A DNA stretch of 5,742 bases from assembly GCA_900756575.1 (NCBI GenBank), contig CAAEKQ010000190.1:1-5742 (forward strand), read 5' to 3'. Of the stretch, positions 1-5,490 are shown one piece after another. A model generated the notes under the pieces. The model worked only from the letters and a program-made list of their open reading frames with translations. It was not told where the DNA came from and did not search any database. Source of the stretch: an uncultured Oscillospiraceae bacterium (GTDB lineage Bacteria; Bacillota; Clostridia; Oscillospirales; Oscillospiraceae). Each line of letters begins with the position of its first letter. Positions within the stretch are counted from its first letter, which is position 1. A program made the translations under genes and the position numbers.

Positions 1-1
1 G

Positions 2-199
2 AAGGAGAAGGGCGCGACCCGCGGTGCAACCTCCGCAGGCGGCGCAAAGGGCGAGGTACACGTCAAGGTGCCCGGCCCCATCCACTTCAACTATACCCCC
101 ATTATGCATGTGCAGAATACCGTGCCGTGGCCGGAACCCTACAAGACCATGGATCGGGAGCATACGTATCGTATTTACGAGACCCCGAAGGTGGATTAA
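2..199 (+). CDS. C-terminal end of an unidentified protein (partial, 65 codons)
   Basis: The reading frame is open from the left edge of the window and ends in TAA at 197-199, so only the last 65 residues are visible. The fragment starts with a Lys/Gly/Ala/Thr-rich stretch. It then has a more structured tail containing the segments VKVPGPIHFNYTPIMHVQ and VPWPEPYKTMD, and ends in YETPKVD. There are no cysteines, no membrane segment and no motif I can assign with confidence. The Pro-rich tail with a PEPY-x-T-x-D pattern faintly recalls the C-terminal tails of some NTF2/SnoaL-like small proteins of anaerobes, but that is recollection and not demonstrated. The reading is supported by the stop lying 1 nt before a terminator hairpin and by GC-rich third codon positions. 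Its function cannot be given from this fragment. Confidence 0.6.
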   Translation, partial: KEKGATRGATSAGGAKGEVHVKVPGPIHFNYTPIMHVQNTVPWPEPYKTMDREHTYRIYETPKVD

Positions 200-200
200 G

Positions 201-244
201 ATGCAAAAATACCGGCCAGGAGTTCCTGACCGGTATTTTTGCAT
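201..244. terminator. Shared bidirectional intrinsic terminator
   Basis: Two 20-nt arms (201-220 and 225-244) flank the 4-nt loop AGTT. All positions pair except 216/229, which is C/A in + strand RNA but a G-U wobble in - strand RNA, so the hairpin is fully paired when read from the - strand gene. The outer part of each arm is AT-rich (AAAAAT/ATTTTT), so transcripts from both directions end the stem in a U run. It starts 1 nt after the stop of the partial + strand gene and 3 nt after the stop of the - strand flavin reductase gene, as expected for convergent genes sharing a terminator. Confidence 0.92.
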
Positions 245-247
245 CTG

Positions 248-817
248 TTACTTTTTCAGCTTCAATCCGTCTCTGAAGGCTTCGCCCACGCGCTCGGTCA
301 CTTTGTAATAGCCATGCGTGTAAGGGTCAAATGCAATGGCGTTAACAAGCGACATATCAATTTTGCCGTTCACCATGACGCGCTCATCGGCGGTAACATT
401 CACGACCTTACCAATGACACCACAGCCATACTCGGTTCCTTGGTATTCGATGAATTTGCATTCAAGGCAGATCGGGAACTCGTTGACGACCGGTGCATCT
501 ACGGTTTCGGCTTTGATGGCAGTCAAACCGCTGCGGGCAAACTTGTCTGCTGCTTTATTACCGGACTCTACGCCAAAATAGTCTGCTTCTATCATGTGAG
601 CGGCATCGGCGATACTGACGGTAAATGCACCCCGGGCTTTGATGTTCTTTACGGTCTTATGCGTCTCGGTGAGATTCAGCGCAACGGTATCACGCTCCTG
701 CATGGTGCCCCAAGCGGCGTTCATAACATTCACACTGCCGTCCTCGTTATAAGTTGCAACCATCAGAACCGGCATGGGGAAAATGCCTTCGGTAATTTTC
801 AGCTTTGTTCTCATCAT
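248..817 (-). CDS. Flavin reductase / flavoredoxin-like FMN-binding split-barrel protein
   Basis: This 189-residue protein matches the flavin reductase-like family (FMN-binding split barrel, Pfam Flavin_Reduct type). Recognisable segments are the N-terminal strand pair PMPVLMVATYNEDGSVNVM (14-32), followed by NAAWGTM. Next comes the FMN-contact region LNLTETHKTVKNI (48-59), FTVSIADAAHM (65-75), and SGNKAADKFARSGLTA (85-100) leading into APVVNEFPICLECKF. Family members are soluble cytoplasmic dimers that bind FMN. They either reduce free flavin with NAD(P)H or act as flavoredoxin-like electron carriers in anaerobes; the sequence does not decide which. The start has tandem ATG codons (817 and 814). 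An AAGGAG site lies at 828-823, giving spacers of 5 and 8 nt, so either could be used. The gene is divergent from an HxlR-type regulator, a pairing common for flavin and quinone reductases, so redox or electrophile-responsive control is likely. The length is normal and nothing is broken. Confidence 0.9.
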   Translation of the reverse strand: MMRTKLKITEGIFPMPVLMVATYNEDGSVNVMNAAWGTMQERDTVALNLTETHKTVKNIKARGAFTVSIADAAHMIEADYFGVESGNKAADKFARSGLTAIKAETVDAPVVNEFPICLECKFIEYQGTEYGCGVIGKVVNVTADERVMVNGKIDMSLVNAIAFDPYTHGYYKVTERVGEAFRDGLKLKK

Positions 818-838
818 AATAGCTCCTTATAAATTGAA

Positions 839-867
839 TTGACAGGATGGAGAATCCTGTTTATAAT
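839..867 (+). promoter_or_regulatory. Consensus sigma-A promoter of the HxlR-type regulator
   Basis: TTGACA (839-844) and TATAAT (862-867) are both perfect consensus hexamers with the ideal 17-bp spacer. Transcription would start near 874, leaving a leader of about 60 nt before the ATG at 936. The spacer is almost filled by a 7+7 inverted repeat (842-860), so this inherently strong promoter is probably held down by a bound repressor. Confidence 0.85.
842..860. promoter_or_regulatory. Inverted repeat, candidate operator 1
   Basis: ACAGGAT (842-848) and ATCCTGT (854-860) form a perfect 7-bp inverted repeat with a 5-bp spacer. It lies between the -35 and -10 of the regulator promoter and covers the predicted start of the divergent flavin reductase transcript. 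A protein bound here would block both promoters. The adjacent HxlR-type regulator is the obvious candidate; this is inferred from position. Confidence 0.6.
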
Positions 868-893
868 TATATCCGTACAAATCAAAAAAGCAA
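866..893 (-). promoter_or_regulatory. Promoter of the flavin reductase gene, facing the regulator promoter
   Basis: On the - strand the -10 box TATAAT lies at 871-866. A weaker -35, TTGCTT, lies at 893-888 with a 16-bp spacer. The predicted start is near 859, giving a leader of about 40 nt before the ATG at 817. This -10 overlaps the opposing one: 862-871 is a 10-bp perfect palindrome (TATAATTATA) that supplies both. A perfect TTGACA also exists on the - strand at 903-898, but no good -10 sits 16-18 bp from it, so I prefer the pair given here. Confidence 0.6.
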
Positions 894-917
894 GTACTGT
901 CAATTTAGACAGGTACT
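893..917. promoter_or_regulatory. Imperfect inverted repeat, candidate operator 2
   Basis: AGTAC (893-897) and GTACT (913-917) form the outer arms. An inner CTGTC (897-901) and GACAG (908-912) form a second arm pair half a base off centre. The ACAG core is shared with the dyad at 842-860, whose centre is about 54 bp away, roughly five helical turns. The repeat abuts the predicted -35 of the flavin reductase promoter and lies in the leader of the regulator mRNA. GTAC/TACT-type dyads are typical of HxlR/YodB-family operators, so autoregulation is plausible. Further GTACTAT copies occur at 913-919 and 931-937. Confidence 0.6.
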
Positions 918-935
918 ATCTGCGAGGAAAGTACT

Positions 936-1274
936 ATGATACAGAATTACATCGAAAACGCAAATTTTGCGGATACCGGTTTTGCCTACACCCTGTCTCT
1001 GATTTCCGGCAAGCACAAGATGGTGATTTTATATTGCCTGATGGAATTTCAGCCTGTGAGGTTCAATGAGCTGAAACGATATTTGAAAACAATCTCGGAT
1101 AAGACCCTCAGTACCAATCTCAAGGAGCTGGAAGTGGATCGCCTTATTATCCGGACGGAATATCCGCAGATTCCACCGAAGGTGGAGTATTCCCTATCAG
1201 AACGCGGTAAATCACTGATGGCTGTACTGGATCAGCTTTGCCTCTGGGGGGAGAAGAATCGGTTGTATGACTGA
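936..1274 (+). CDS. HxlR-family winged-helix transcriptional regulator
   Basis: This 112-residue protein has the whole HxlR-type winged helix-turn-helix layout. It starts with a helix with SGKHKMVILYCLME (24-37) and continues with VRFNELKRYLKTISDK (41-56). The recognition helix is SDKTLSTNLKELE (54-66), and the wing runs through RTEYPQIPPKVEYSLSERGKSL (73-94). It ends in the dimerisation helix MAVLDQLCLWGEKN. These small cytoplasmic dimers repress, or less often activate, neighbouring redox and detoxification genes. Several relatives (YodB, HypR, QorR) sense electrophiles or oxidants through cysteines. The usual N-terminal Cys-Pro of those sensors is absent; the only cysteines are Cys34 and Cys102. 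Sensing, if any, would therefore use those residues or a ligand. The ATG at 936 is preceded by GAGGAAA (924-930) with a 5-nt gap after that purine run. The gene is divergent from the flavin reductase gene, its likely target. Confidence 0.92.
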   Translation: MIQNYIENANFADTGFAYTLSLISGKHKMVILYCLMEFQPVRFNELKRYLKTISDKTLSTNLKELEVDRLIIRTEYPQIPPKVEYSLSERGKSLMAVLDQLCLWGEKNRLYD

Positions 1275-1292
1275 CATGTTTCAAGAGAGAAG

Positions 1293-1321
1293 GAGGGAAG
1301 CGGCATAAAACCGCTTCCCTC
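1293..1321. terminator. Shared hairpin between convergent regulator and reductase genes
   Basis: The 11-bp arms GAGGGAAGCGG (1293-1303) and CCGCTTCCCTC (1311-1321) flank a 7-nt loop. The hairpin lies 18 nt after the stop of the HxlR-type gene and 13 nt after the stop of the - strand reductase gene. Neither side has a pure U run: the - strand side continues CTTCTCTCTT and the + strand side TGTGTGCATTTCTTT. It is therefore a plausible but not textbook bidirectional terminator. Confidence 0.7.
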
Positions 1322-1334
1322 TGTGTGCATTTCT

Positions 1335-3476
1335 TTAAATCTGATTTGCTGCACCAAAGGCGGTGGTCACTGCAAAGTGGACATTGCCCACCCGGAAGCA
1401 ATCGCCAACGAAATCGGTGCGGTCCGCAGCGCCATAGAGCGCCTGGCAGCCCTCGGTGTTGGGACGTGCGCCGGTGCACATAATCACGCAGTCGCAGTCG
1501 ATGCGCTTTTCCTTGCCCTCGAAGTTCACGTAGTTGACGCCGGTGTCGTCGATGGACTGATACTTCTGGATGCCCTTGACCCAGTAGAAGTTGTCCAGCT
1601 TCAGCCATGCGTCCTCCAGCATGGTGACATAGTGGGCATGGGGTGCATCGGAGGCCAGGGACTTCTGACGGCAAAGGACAGTAACCTTATGTCCCTTTTC
1701 TGCCAGATCCATAGCGGTTTCTACGCCGGTCTCGCTGCCGCCGATGACCACAATGTTGTGGGGCAGCTCGTCCTCATGACCAAAGACGTCCATGCAGGTG
1801 AGCACCTTGGGGGACTCAGCGCCGGGGATATTCGCCTTGGTGAACACGGGGCCGATGGCAACGATCACATGGTCATAGTGCTCCTGGGCCAGCATTTCCT
1901 TGGTGGCCTCGGTGTTCAGCTTAATGTCAACGCCCTTCTTGTAGCACTGCCGTGCCAGGAAGTCCTTGAAGTCCTGGAGGGGCCACTTGAAGGAGGCAAA
2001 GTCCGCATGGATCAGCTGACCGCCCAGCTTTGCTTCCTTCTCATACAGGGTGACCTGATGGCCGCGATCCCGCAGGGTCATAGCGGCATACATGCCGGCA
2101 GGACCGCCGCCGACCACGGCAACCTTCTTCTCCTTCTCCACGGGAGCGATCATCCGGTCAATCTTGTCCTCCAGACCGATCAGCGGGTTCACGGAGCAGA
2201 AGGAGCGGAACTTATCGGTGTCGTTGGGCACATGGCACTTGTTGCAGCGGACGCAGGGGGTGATATCCTCGCCTCTGCCCTCATAGAGCTTCTTGCCGTA
2301 TTCGCTGTCGCAGATCCAGCTCCGGGCCATGCAGACCAGGTCAGCTTGCTCGTTGGCGATGACAGATTCGCACAGGTCGGCATCGTGGAGACCGGCAGTT
2401 GCACCGATCAGCAGCTTTGCGCCCCGGCGATGGCAATCCTGGGTGACGGCGGTGGTAACGGCTTCGTTGGGCCAGCGGGTGGCGCGAGTGGAGGTGAAGC
2501 CGGTGGGATGCTGGGGATCCTGCACGCCGTTGCGGATGGAGAGAATGTCACAGTGACCCTCCAGCAGACGTGCCAGCTCGACGGTATCGGCAATGGTTGC
2601 GCCGCCGGGCTCGGTGCCGGAAATCAGAACCTCCAGGGGGAAATCCTTGCCCAGAGTCTGCTTCATGGCGTCCAGAAATTCGATCAGGAACCGGGTACGG
2701 TTCTCCACGGTGTCCACGCCGTATTCGTCGTGACGATGGTTGGTCAAGGGGCTCCAGAACTGTGCGCCGGGGCCGCCGCGATAGGCATTGTGGAAGGAGA
2801 ACATCTGGAAGCCCAGGGCCTTGAGCTCCTTGGCACTGGCCACTGCGGTGTCGATGTACTCGTGCATCTGCGCCTTGGTGAAGGTGTCGGCAATAGAGGG
2901 GCCGGGGTTGAGAATCTGGATGGGGGACTTCTTCACCGCAGGAACGGTTTCCTCAAAGGGGCCGCCGAACATATCGGGCATGCCGCCGGGGCCGCCTGCA
3001 CCGGGACCACCTGCACCAGGGCCGCCGGGACCGCCAGGACCACCGGGTCCTCCGGGGCCGTCCTTCTTATCGCCCTCGGCCATCATCATGGCCTGGGGGC
3101 CCATACCCTGCTCCTCAGTGCGGGTAAAGGTGGCGTTGGGGCCGGTGATGGGAATGGAGCCATAGTAGCGGATGGCGTCGATCATTTGACATAGATAGTT
3201 ATGGGTCGAGGTGTTGTCGATGTCCATAATGGAGAAGTGGGCCGGGGTAAAGTCGATGCCGGCCTTGGCGGGAGAGCCATGCTCCAGATGGTTGATGTAC
3301 ACACCTGCAGCGCCGTTCTTGGCACGGTTGGCCATCATGGTGATCCATTTTTCCGTGGGATAGGGCTCGGTGCCCTGGACGAAATGGGGGGTTGCGGCAG
3401 TGGCCTCCATGCGGTTCTTAAACAGGACGTTGCCTACCTGAACCGGGGAGAGCAGATGAGAATAGCGAATGCTCAC
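1335..3476 (-). CDS. Old-yellow-enzyme-type FMN/4Fe-4S/FAD oxidoreductase (2-enoate / 2,4-dienoyl-CoA reductase-like) with collagen-like insert
   Basis: The 713-residue protein has the three-part layout of the NADH:flavin oxidoreductase family (FadH, 2-enoate reductase, BaiCD/BaiH). The FMN TIM barrel spans about 1-395, opening YSHLLSPVQVGNVLFKNRM and closing ADLVCMARSW (378-387). Cluster ligands follow at Cys408, Cys411, Cys414 and Cys427. The FAD fold has VVGGGPAG (454-461), and the NAD(P)H fold has VVIGGSETGVE (576-586). The C-terminal return to FAD is FVGDCFRVGN. Relatives move hydride from NAD(P)H through FAD, the cluster and FMN to an activated C=C bond; the substrate here is unknown. 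Oddities: a Gly-Gly-Pro insert at about 139-173, HNAY (229-232) where HGAH is common, and C-x2-C-x2-C-x12-C in place of FadH's C-x2-C-x3-C-x11-C. The start is GTG at 3476 with AAGGAGG (3492-3486) 9 nt upstream; an in-frame TGA at 3482-3480 excludes a longer start. The gene has its own promoter. Confidence 0.93.
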   Translation of the reverse strand: MSIRYSHLLSPVQVGNVLFKNRMEATAATPHFVQGTEPYPTEKWITMMANRAKNGAAGVYINHLEHGSPAKAGIDFTPAHFSIMDIDNTSTHNYLCQMIDAIRYYGSIPITGPNATFTRTEEQGMGPQAMMMAEGDKKDGPGGPGGPGGPGGPGAGGPGAGGPGGMPDMFGGPFEETVPAVKKSPIQILNPGPSIADTFTKAQMHEYIDTAVASAKELKALGFQMFSFHNAYRGGPGAQFWSPLTNHRHDEYGVDTVENRTRFLIEFLDAMKQTLGKDFPLEVLISGTEPGGATIADTVELARLLEGHCDILSIRNGVQDPQHPTGFTSTRATRWPNEAVTTAVTQDCHRRGAKLLIGATAGLHDADLCESVIANEQADLVCMARSWICDSEYGKKLYEGRGEDITPCVRCNKCHVPNDTDKFRSFCSVNPLIGLEDKIDRMIAPVEKEKKVAVVGGGPAGMYAAMTLRDRGHQVTLYEKEAKLGGQLIHADFASFKWPLQDFKDFLARQCYKKGVDIKLNTEATKEMLAQEHYDHVIVAIGPVFTKANIPGAESPKVLTCMDVFGHEDELPHNIVVIGGSETGVETAMDLAEKGHKVTVLCRQKSLASDAPHAHYVTMLEDAWLKLDNFYWVKGIQKYQSIDDTGVNYVNFEGKEKRIDCDCVIMCTGARPNTEGCQALYGAADRTDFVGDCFRVGNVHFAVTTAFGAANQI
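2982..3059 (-). repeat. Collagen-like Gly-Gly-Pro repeat inside the reductase
   Basis: Residues 140-165 of the reductase are almost only Gly and Pro, with two Ala: five consecutive GPG triplets, then two AGGPG-type units and a GG. Flanking residues (GDKKD before; MPDMFGGPFEE after) suggest the full inserted loop is about 35 residues. It sits in the FMN barrel between the strand ending PITGPNATF and the helix beginning near residue 200, on the side where capping loops of this family lie. Codons vary: GGC, GGG, GGA and GGT, and CCG, CCA and CCT, are mixed. That argues for a maintained protein segment and not a fresh DNA slippage product. Confidence 0.9.
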
Positions 3477-3492
3477 GTTTCATTTCCTCCTT

Positions 3493-3510
3493 CCCGGAAA
3501 TTGTTCCGGG
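3493..3510 (-). promoter_or_regulatory. Leader hairpin directly upstream of the reductase ribosome binding site
   Basis: In - strand RNA, CCCGGAA (3510-3504 read as mRNA) and TTCCGGG (3499-3493) pair as a perfect 7-bp stem with a 4-nt loop, with a possible extra G-U pair. The stem ends exactly where the AAGGAGG ribosome binding site (3492-3486) begins. A stable stem here could affect ribosome loading or protect the mRNA, or the DNA dyad could be a protein-binding site. There is no U run, so it is not a terminator. Confidence 0.55.
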
Positions 3511-3526
3511 GCCATAATATAATGTT

Positions 3527-3555
3527 ATTATATCGAACTGAATGCGGTTTTGCAA
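3527..3555 (-). promoter_or_regulatory. Promoter of the reductase gene, with palindromic -10 region
   Basis: On the - strand TTGCAA (3555-3550) and TATAAT (3532-3527) are separated by 17 bp. The -10 lies inside a perfect 7+7 inverted repeat with a 3-bp spacer, ATATAAT/ATTATAT at 3517-3533, which may be an operator or may just reflect AT-rich promoter DNA. The predicted start is near 3520, giving a leader of about 44 nt. Together with the terminator at 3600-3633, this makes the reductase gene a separate transcription unit. Confidence 0.65.
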
Positions 3556-3599
3556 TCATCCACTTGGCTTTTCTCCTACAGCCTGTGTGCTTTGGAGAG

Positions 3600-3633
3600 A
3601 AAAAGTGCCCGCCGCATGGGTAGCAGCGGGCAC
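3600..3633 (-). terminator. Intrinsic terminator of the solute-binding protein gene
   Basis: In - strand RNA the arms GTGCCCGCTGC (3633-3623) and GCGGCGGGCAC (3615-3605) form an 11-bp stem with one U-G wobble and a 7-nt loop. Five U residues follow (3604-3600), then a pyrimidine-rich tail. It lies 13 nt after the TAA of the binding-protein gene and just upstream of the reductase promoter, so it should largely separate the two same-strand genes. Confidence 0.93.
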
Positions 3634-3646
3634 AAGGTATGACGGA

Positions 3647-5419
3647 TTATACGGTTCTGTCGTAGTAACGCTCTACGGCTGCCTGCTTAATGGCGATGCA
3701 GTCGTCGATGCCCATGCTCTTGATCTCCTCCACAAAGGAATCCCACTCGTCCATGGAGCGCTCGCCGACGGCAAACTTGGTGAGGTTCTCCTCGATGGTG
3801 GTCTGAATGTCGGAGTAGATGGCCTGATACTCGGTGGTCTCGTCTGCGGTCAGGGAGATGGCATCGGGCATCCGGTAAGAGGAATCGGCATTTGTGTCCC
3901 AGGTGGGAGCGCAGTCAAACTGAACATCCATGCTGTAGCTGGAGGGGGTCTTAGGCTTCAGCATGGGCATAACGGAGTAGATGAACAGGGTGGGCTTCTC
4001 ATTCTCGGTCAGGCCCTCGTAGTTGTTCCAGTAGTCGGAGTACTGGAGATCGCCGTTTTCGTCGAAGACATAGGAGCCGTCGTCGTTGCCCTCAACACCC
4101 ATGGCGGACAGCAGCGCGCCCTCATCGGTGAAGAAGAAGTCCAGGTACTTGCCCATCTTCTCCAGATCTACCTCAGCGGTGGAAAGGGAGATGGCGGCAA
4201 CACGGCCGGAGATGGGGCTCTTAACGGTGGCAAAATGGGTGGCCTGGCCGGGCTCCTTGGTGATGGGCGGCAGAGGAGCGATCTCAAAGTTGGGATCGGT
4301 GGCCTCACCCATCTGGATGTAGTTGGGAACCATGTTGGTCTCGCCGAAGAATACGCCCACATCGCCGGAGGAGATGGTGCCGGTGAACTCCATGGGGTTG
4401 GTGTTCTTGGTGATGAAGTCGGAGCTGATGATGCCGTCCTTATAATAGGTGGAGAACATCTCCATGTACTCCTTGAAGCCGGGCTCTACGATGCCGTATT
4501 TCACCTGGCCGTCTACGATATAGTAGGGTTCCGCGATCATGGGGAAGGTGGAGAAGCCGCCGTTGACGTCGAAGCCAGAGCACAGGGCATTGGAAGTATG
4601 GACGATGCCTGCAGTAGCCATCAGAGGCTCGGCAAGACCCAGCTCGGTCTGGAAGGCACGGAGCACCTTGTCCAGCTCGTCATAGGTGGTGGGGATGTCC
4701 ATGCCAATCTTTTCAAGGTAATCGGTACGGATGAACGCGCCCTCGGTGGCACCGTCGGGATAGTTGTTGATGGTGATGAGCTTGGGCATATAGCCGGAGT
4801 CGGTGTGCAGCTCACGCTTGGTGTTGTCATCCAGCTGATCGTAGCACTCCTTATAGGCGGGCATATAGTTTTCGGTGAGATCGGTGAGATCCATAAGGAT
4901 TTCATCTTCGATGCCCTGCTCAAAGCTGGAGGTCCAGAGCATGCCAACGTTGGTCAGGACGTTGGGCAGGTCGCCGGATGCAACGGCAATGCCGAACTGC
5001 TCGGAGTTGGCGGTGGTAGTGACTTCCCGGAGCTCAACATGAACGCCGGTGAGCTCCTCAGCCTTCTTGAATGCCTTGTTGTCGGCAAAGCCGTTGGGCA
5101 TAAAGGTGGACATATTGTCGGAGAAGCTGACCCACATGGAGAAAGACCAATCGTCGTCTACCAGGGGCAGGTCATAGGTGTAGTCGGTGGTGATGAGACC
5201 GTCGGACGGAGCGGACGCTTCCTCAGCGGAGGGAACTTCTTCGGCCTGGGAGGCTTCCTCCTGGGGGGCGGCGGGCTGCTGGGGCTGCTCAGGTGCAGAT
5301 GCAGCTTCGGCGGGTTCGGAAGCCGCCGGGGCTGCCGAGGATGCGGTGCTGCCGCCGCCGCAGGCACATAGGCCCAATACCATGGCGATGGCAAGCAGGG
5401 ATGCAAGCAATTTCTTCAT
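3647..5419 (-). CDS. Extracellular solute-binding lipoprotein (large family 1, LplA/YtcQ-like ABC transporter component)
   Basis: The 590-residue product starts with a lipoprotein signal: MKK, a hydrophobic run LLASLLAIAMVLG, and lipobox LCAC with Cys20 as the lipid-anchored residue. A flexible Ala/Ser/Pro/Glu/Gln linker follows at about 24-72. The mature domain has hallmarks of the large binding proteins of CUT1-type ABC importers: FKKAEELTGVHVE (117-129), VASGDLPNV (146-154), and MDLTDLTENYMPAYKE (176-191). It also has FIRTDYLEKIGMDIPTTYDE (229-248) and YLDFFFTDEGALLSAMGVEG (425-444). It should sit outside the membrane and deliver a ligand to a permease. LplA/YtcQ-like relatives are usually assigned to oligosaccharides, but the ligand here is unknown. 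Tandem ATGs lie at 5422 and 5419. I prefer 5419 because GAGG (5430-5427) is then 7 nt away, not 4. A longer TTG start at 5464 would spoil the signal peptide. No permease or ATPase gene adjoins, and promoter plus terminator indicate a single-gene unit. Confidence 0.93.
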   Translation of the reverse strand: MKKLLASLLAIAMVLGLCACGGGSTASSAAPAASEPAEAASAPEQPQQPAAPQEEASQAEEVPSAEEASAPSDGLITTDYTYDLPLVDDDWSFSMWVSFSDNMSTFMPNGFADNKAFKKAEELTGVHVELREVTTTANSEQFGIAVASGDLPNVLTNVGMLWTSSFEQGIEDEILMDLTDLTENYMPAYKECYDQLDDNTKRELHTDSGYMPKLITINNYPDGATEGAFIRTDYLEKIGMDIPTTYDELDKVLRAFQTELGLAEPLMATAGIVHTSNALCSGFDVNGGFSTFPMIAEPYYIVDGQVKYGIVEPGFKEYMEMFSTYYKDGIISSDFITKNTNPMEFTGTISSGDVGVFFGETNMVPNYIQMGEATDPNFEIAPLPPITKEPGQATHFATVKSPISGRVAAISLSTAEVDLEKMGKYLDFFFTDEGALLSAMGVEGNDDGSYVFDENGDLQYSDYWNNYEGLTENEKPTLFIYSVMPMLKPKTPSSYSMDVQFDCAPTWDTNADSSYRMPDAISLTADETTEYQAIYSDIQTTIEENLTKFAVGERSMDEWDSFVEEIKSMGIDDCIAIKQAAVERYYDRTV

Positions 5420-5456
5420 CATGTAACCTCTTTCCTGATAAAATGGTGGTTCCGAT

Positions 5457-5490
5457 GCCGCCAAAGATACATTTTGAATCCTCTGGCGGC
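5457..5490 (-). promoter_or_regulatory. Hairpin at the 5' end of the binding-protein mRNA
   Basis: In - strand RNA GCCGCCA (5490-5484) pairs with TGGCGGC (5463-5457). A further five pairs (AGGAU with AUCUU, one G-U) follow after a single bulged G, closing a 9-nt loop. It begins about 6 nt after the predicted transcription start and ends about 27 nt before the ribosome binding site. With no U run on this strand it looks like an mRNA-stabilising or regulatory leader structure. Read on the + strand it is followed by TTTTGTGTT and could instead stop antisense transcription. Confidence 0.55.

Noticed and set aside
239..832. A 197-codon open frame on the + strand opposite the flavin reductase gene
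   Set aside because: It is the mirror of a well-recognised family protein in the same register, and it begins inside the terminator hairpin.
1147..1674. A 175-codon open frame on the - strand spanning the end of the reductase, the terminator and the regulator gene
   Set aside because: It crosses a hairpin and two genes in another frame, has Arg/His-rich shadow composition, and no ribosome binding site.
2982..3059. The Gly/Pro repeat as a CRISPR-like or DNA-level tandem repeat
   Set aside because: The periodicity is that of codons, synonymous positions vary, and there are no spacers. It is a protein-level repeat inside an intact gene.
1323..3194. A 623-codon open frame on the + strand opposite the reductase gene
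   Set aside because: It runs in the register where antisense stops arise only from sense TTA, CTA or TCA codons, which this GC-rich gene avoids. Its product is low-complexity Gly/Ala/Val/His-rich with no domain, while the opposite strand has clear domains and a good ribosome binding site.
3418..3483. An ATG at 3483 just after the reductase ribosome binding site, opening a 21-codon out-of-frame peptide
   Set aside because: It is only 2 nt from AAGGAGG, too close for efficient initiation, and the GTG 9 nt away opens the true frame. It is most likely coincidental.
3542..5371. A 609-codon open frame on the + strand opposite the solute-binding protein gene
   Set aside because: It has the same codon-register artefact. 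The sense strand encodes a complete lipoprotein with promoter, ribosome binding site and terminator.
5420..5464. A longer start (TTG at 5464) for the solute-binding protein
   Set aside because: It would add residues that interrupt the normal lipoprotein signal peptide and would overlap the leader hairpin. The tandem ATGs with GAGG upstream fit better.
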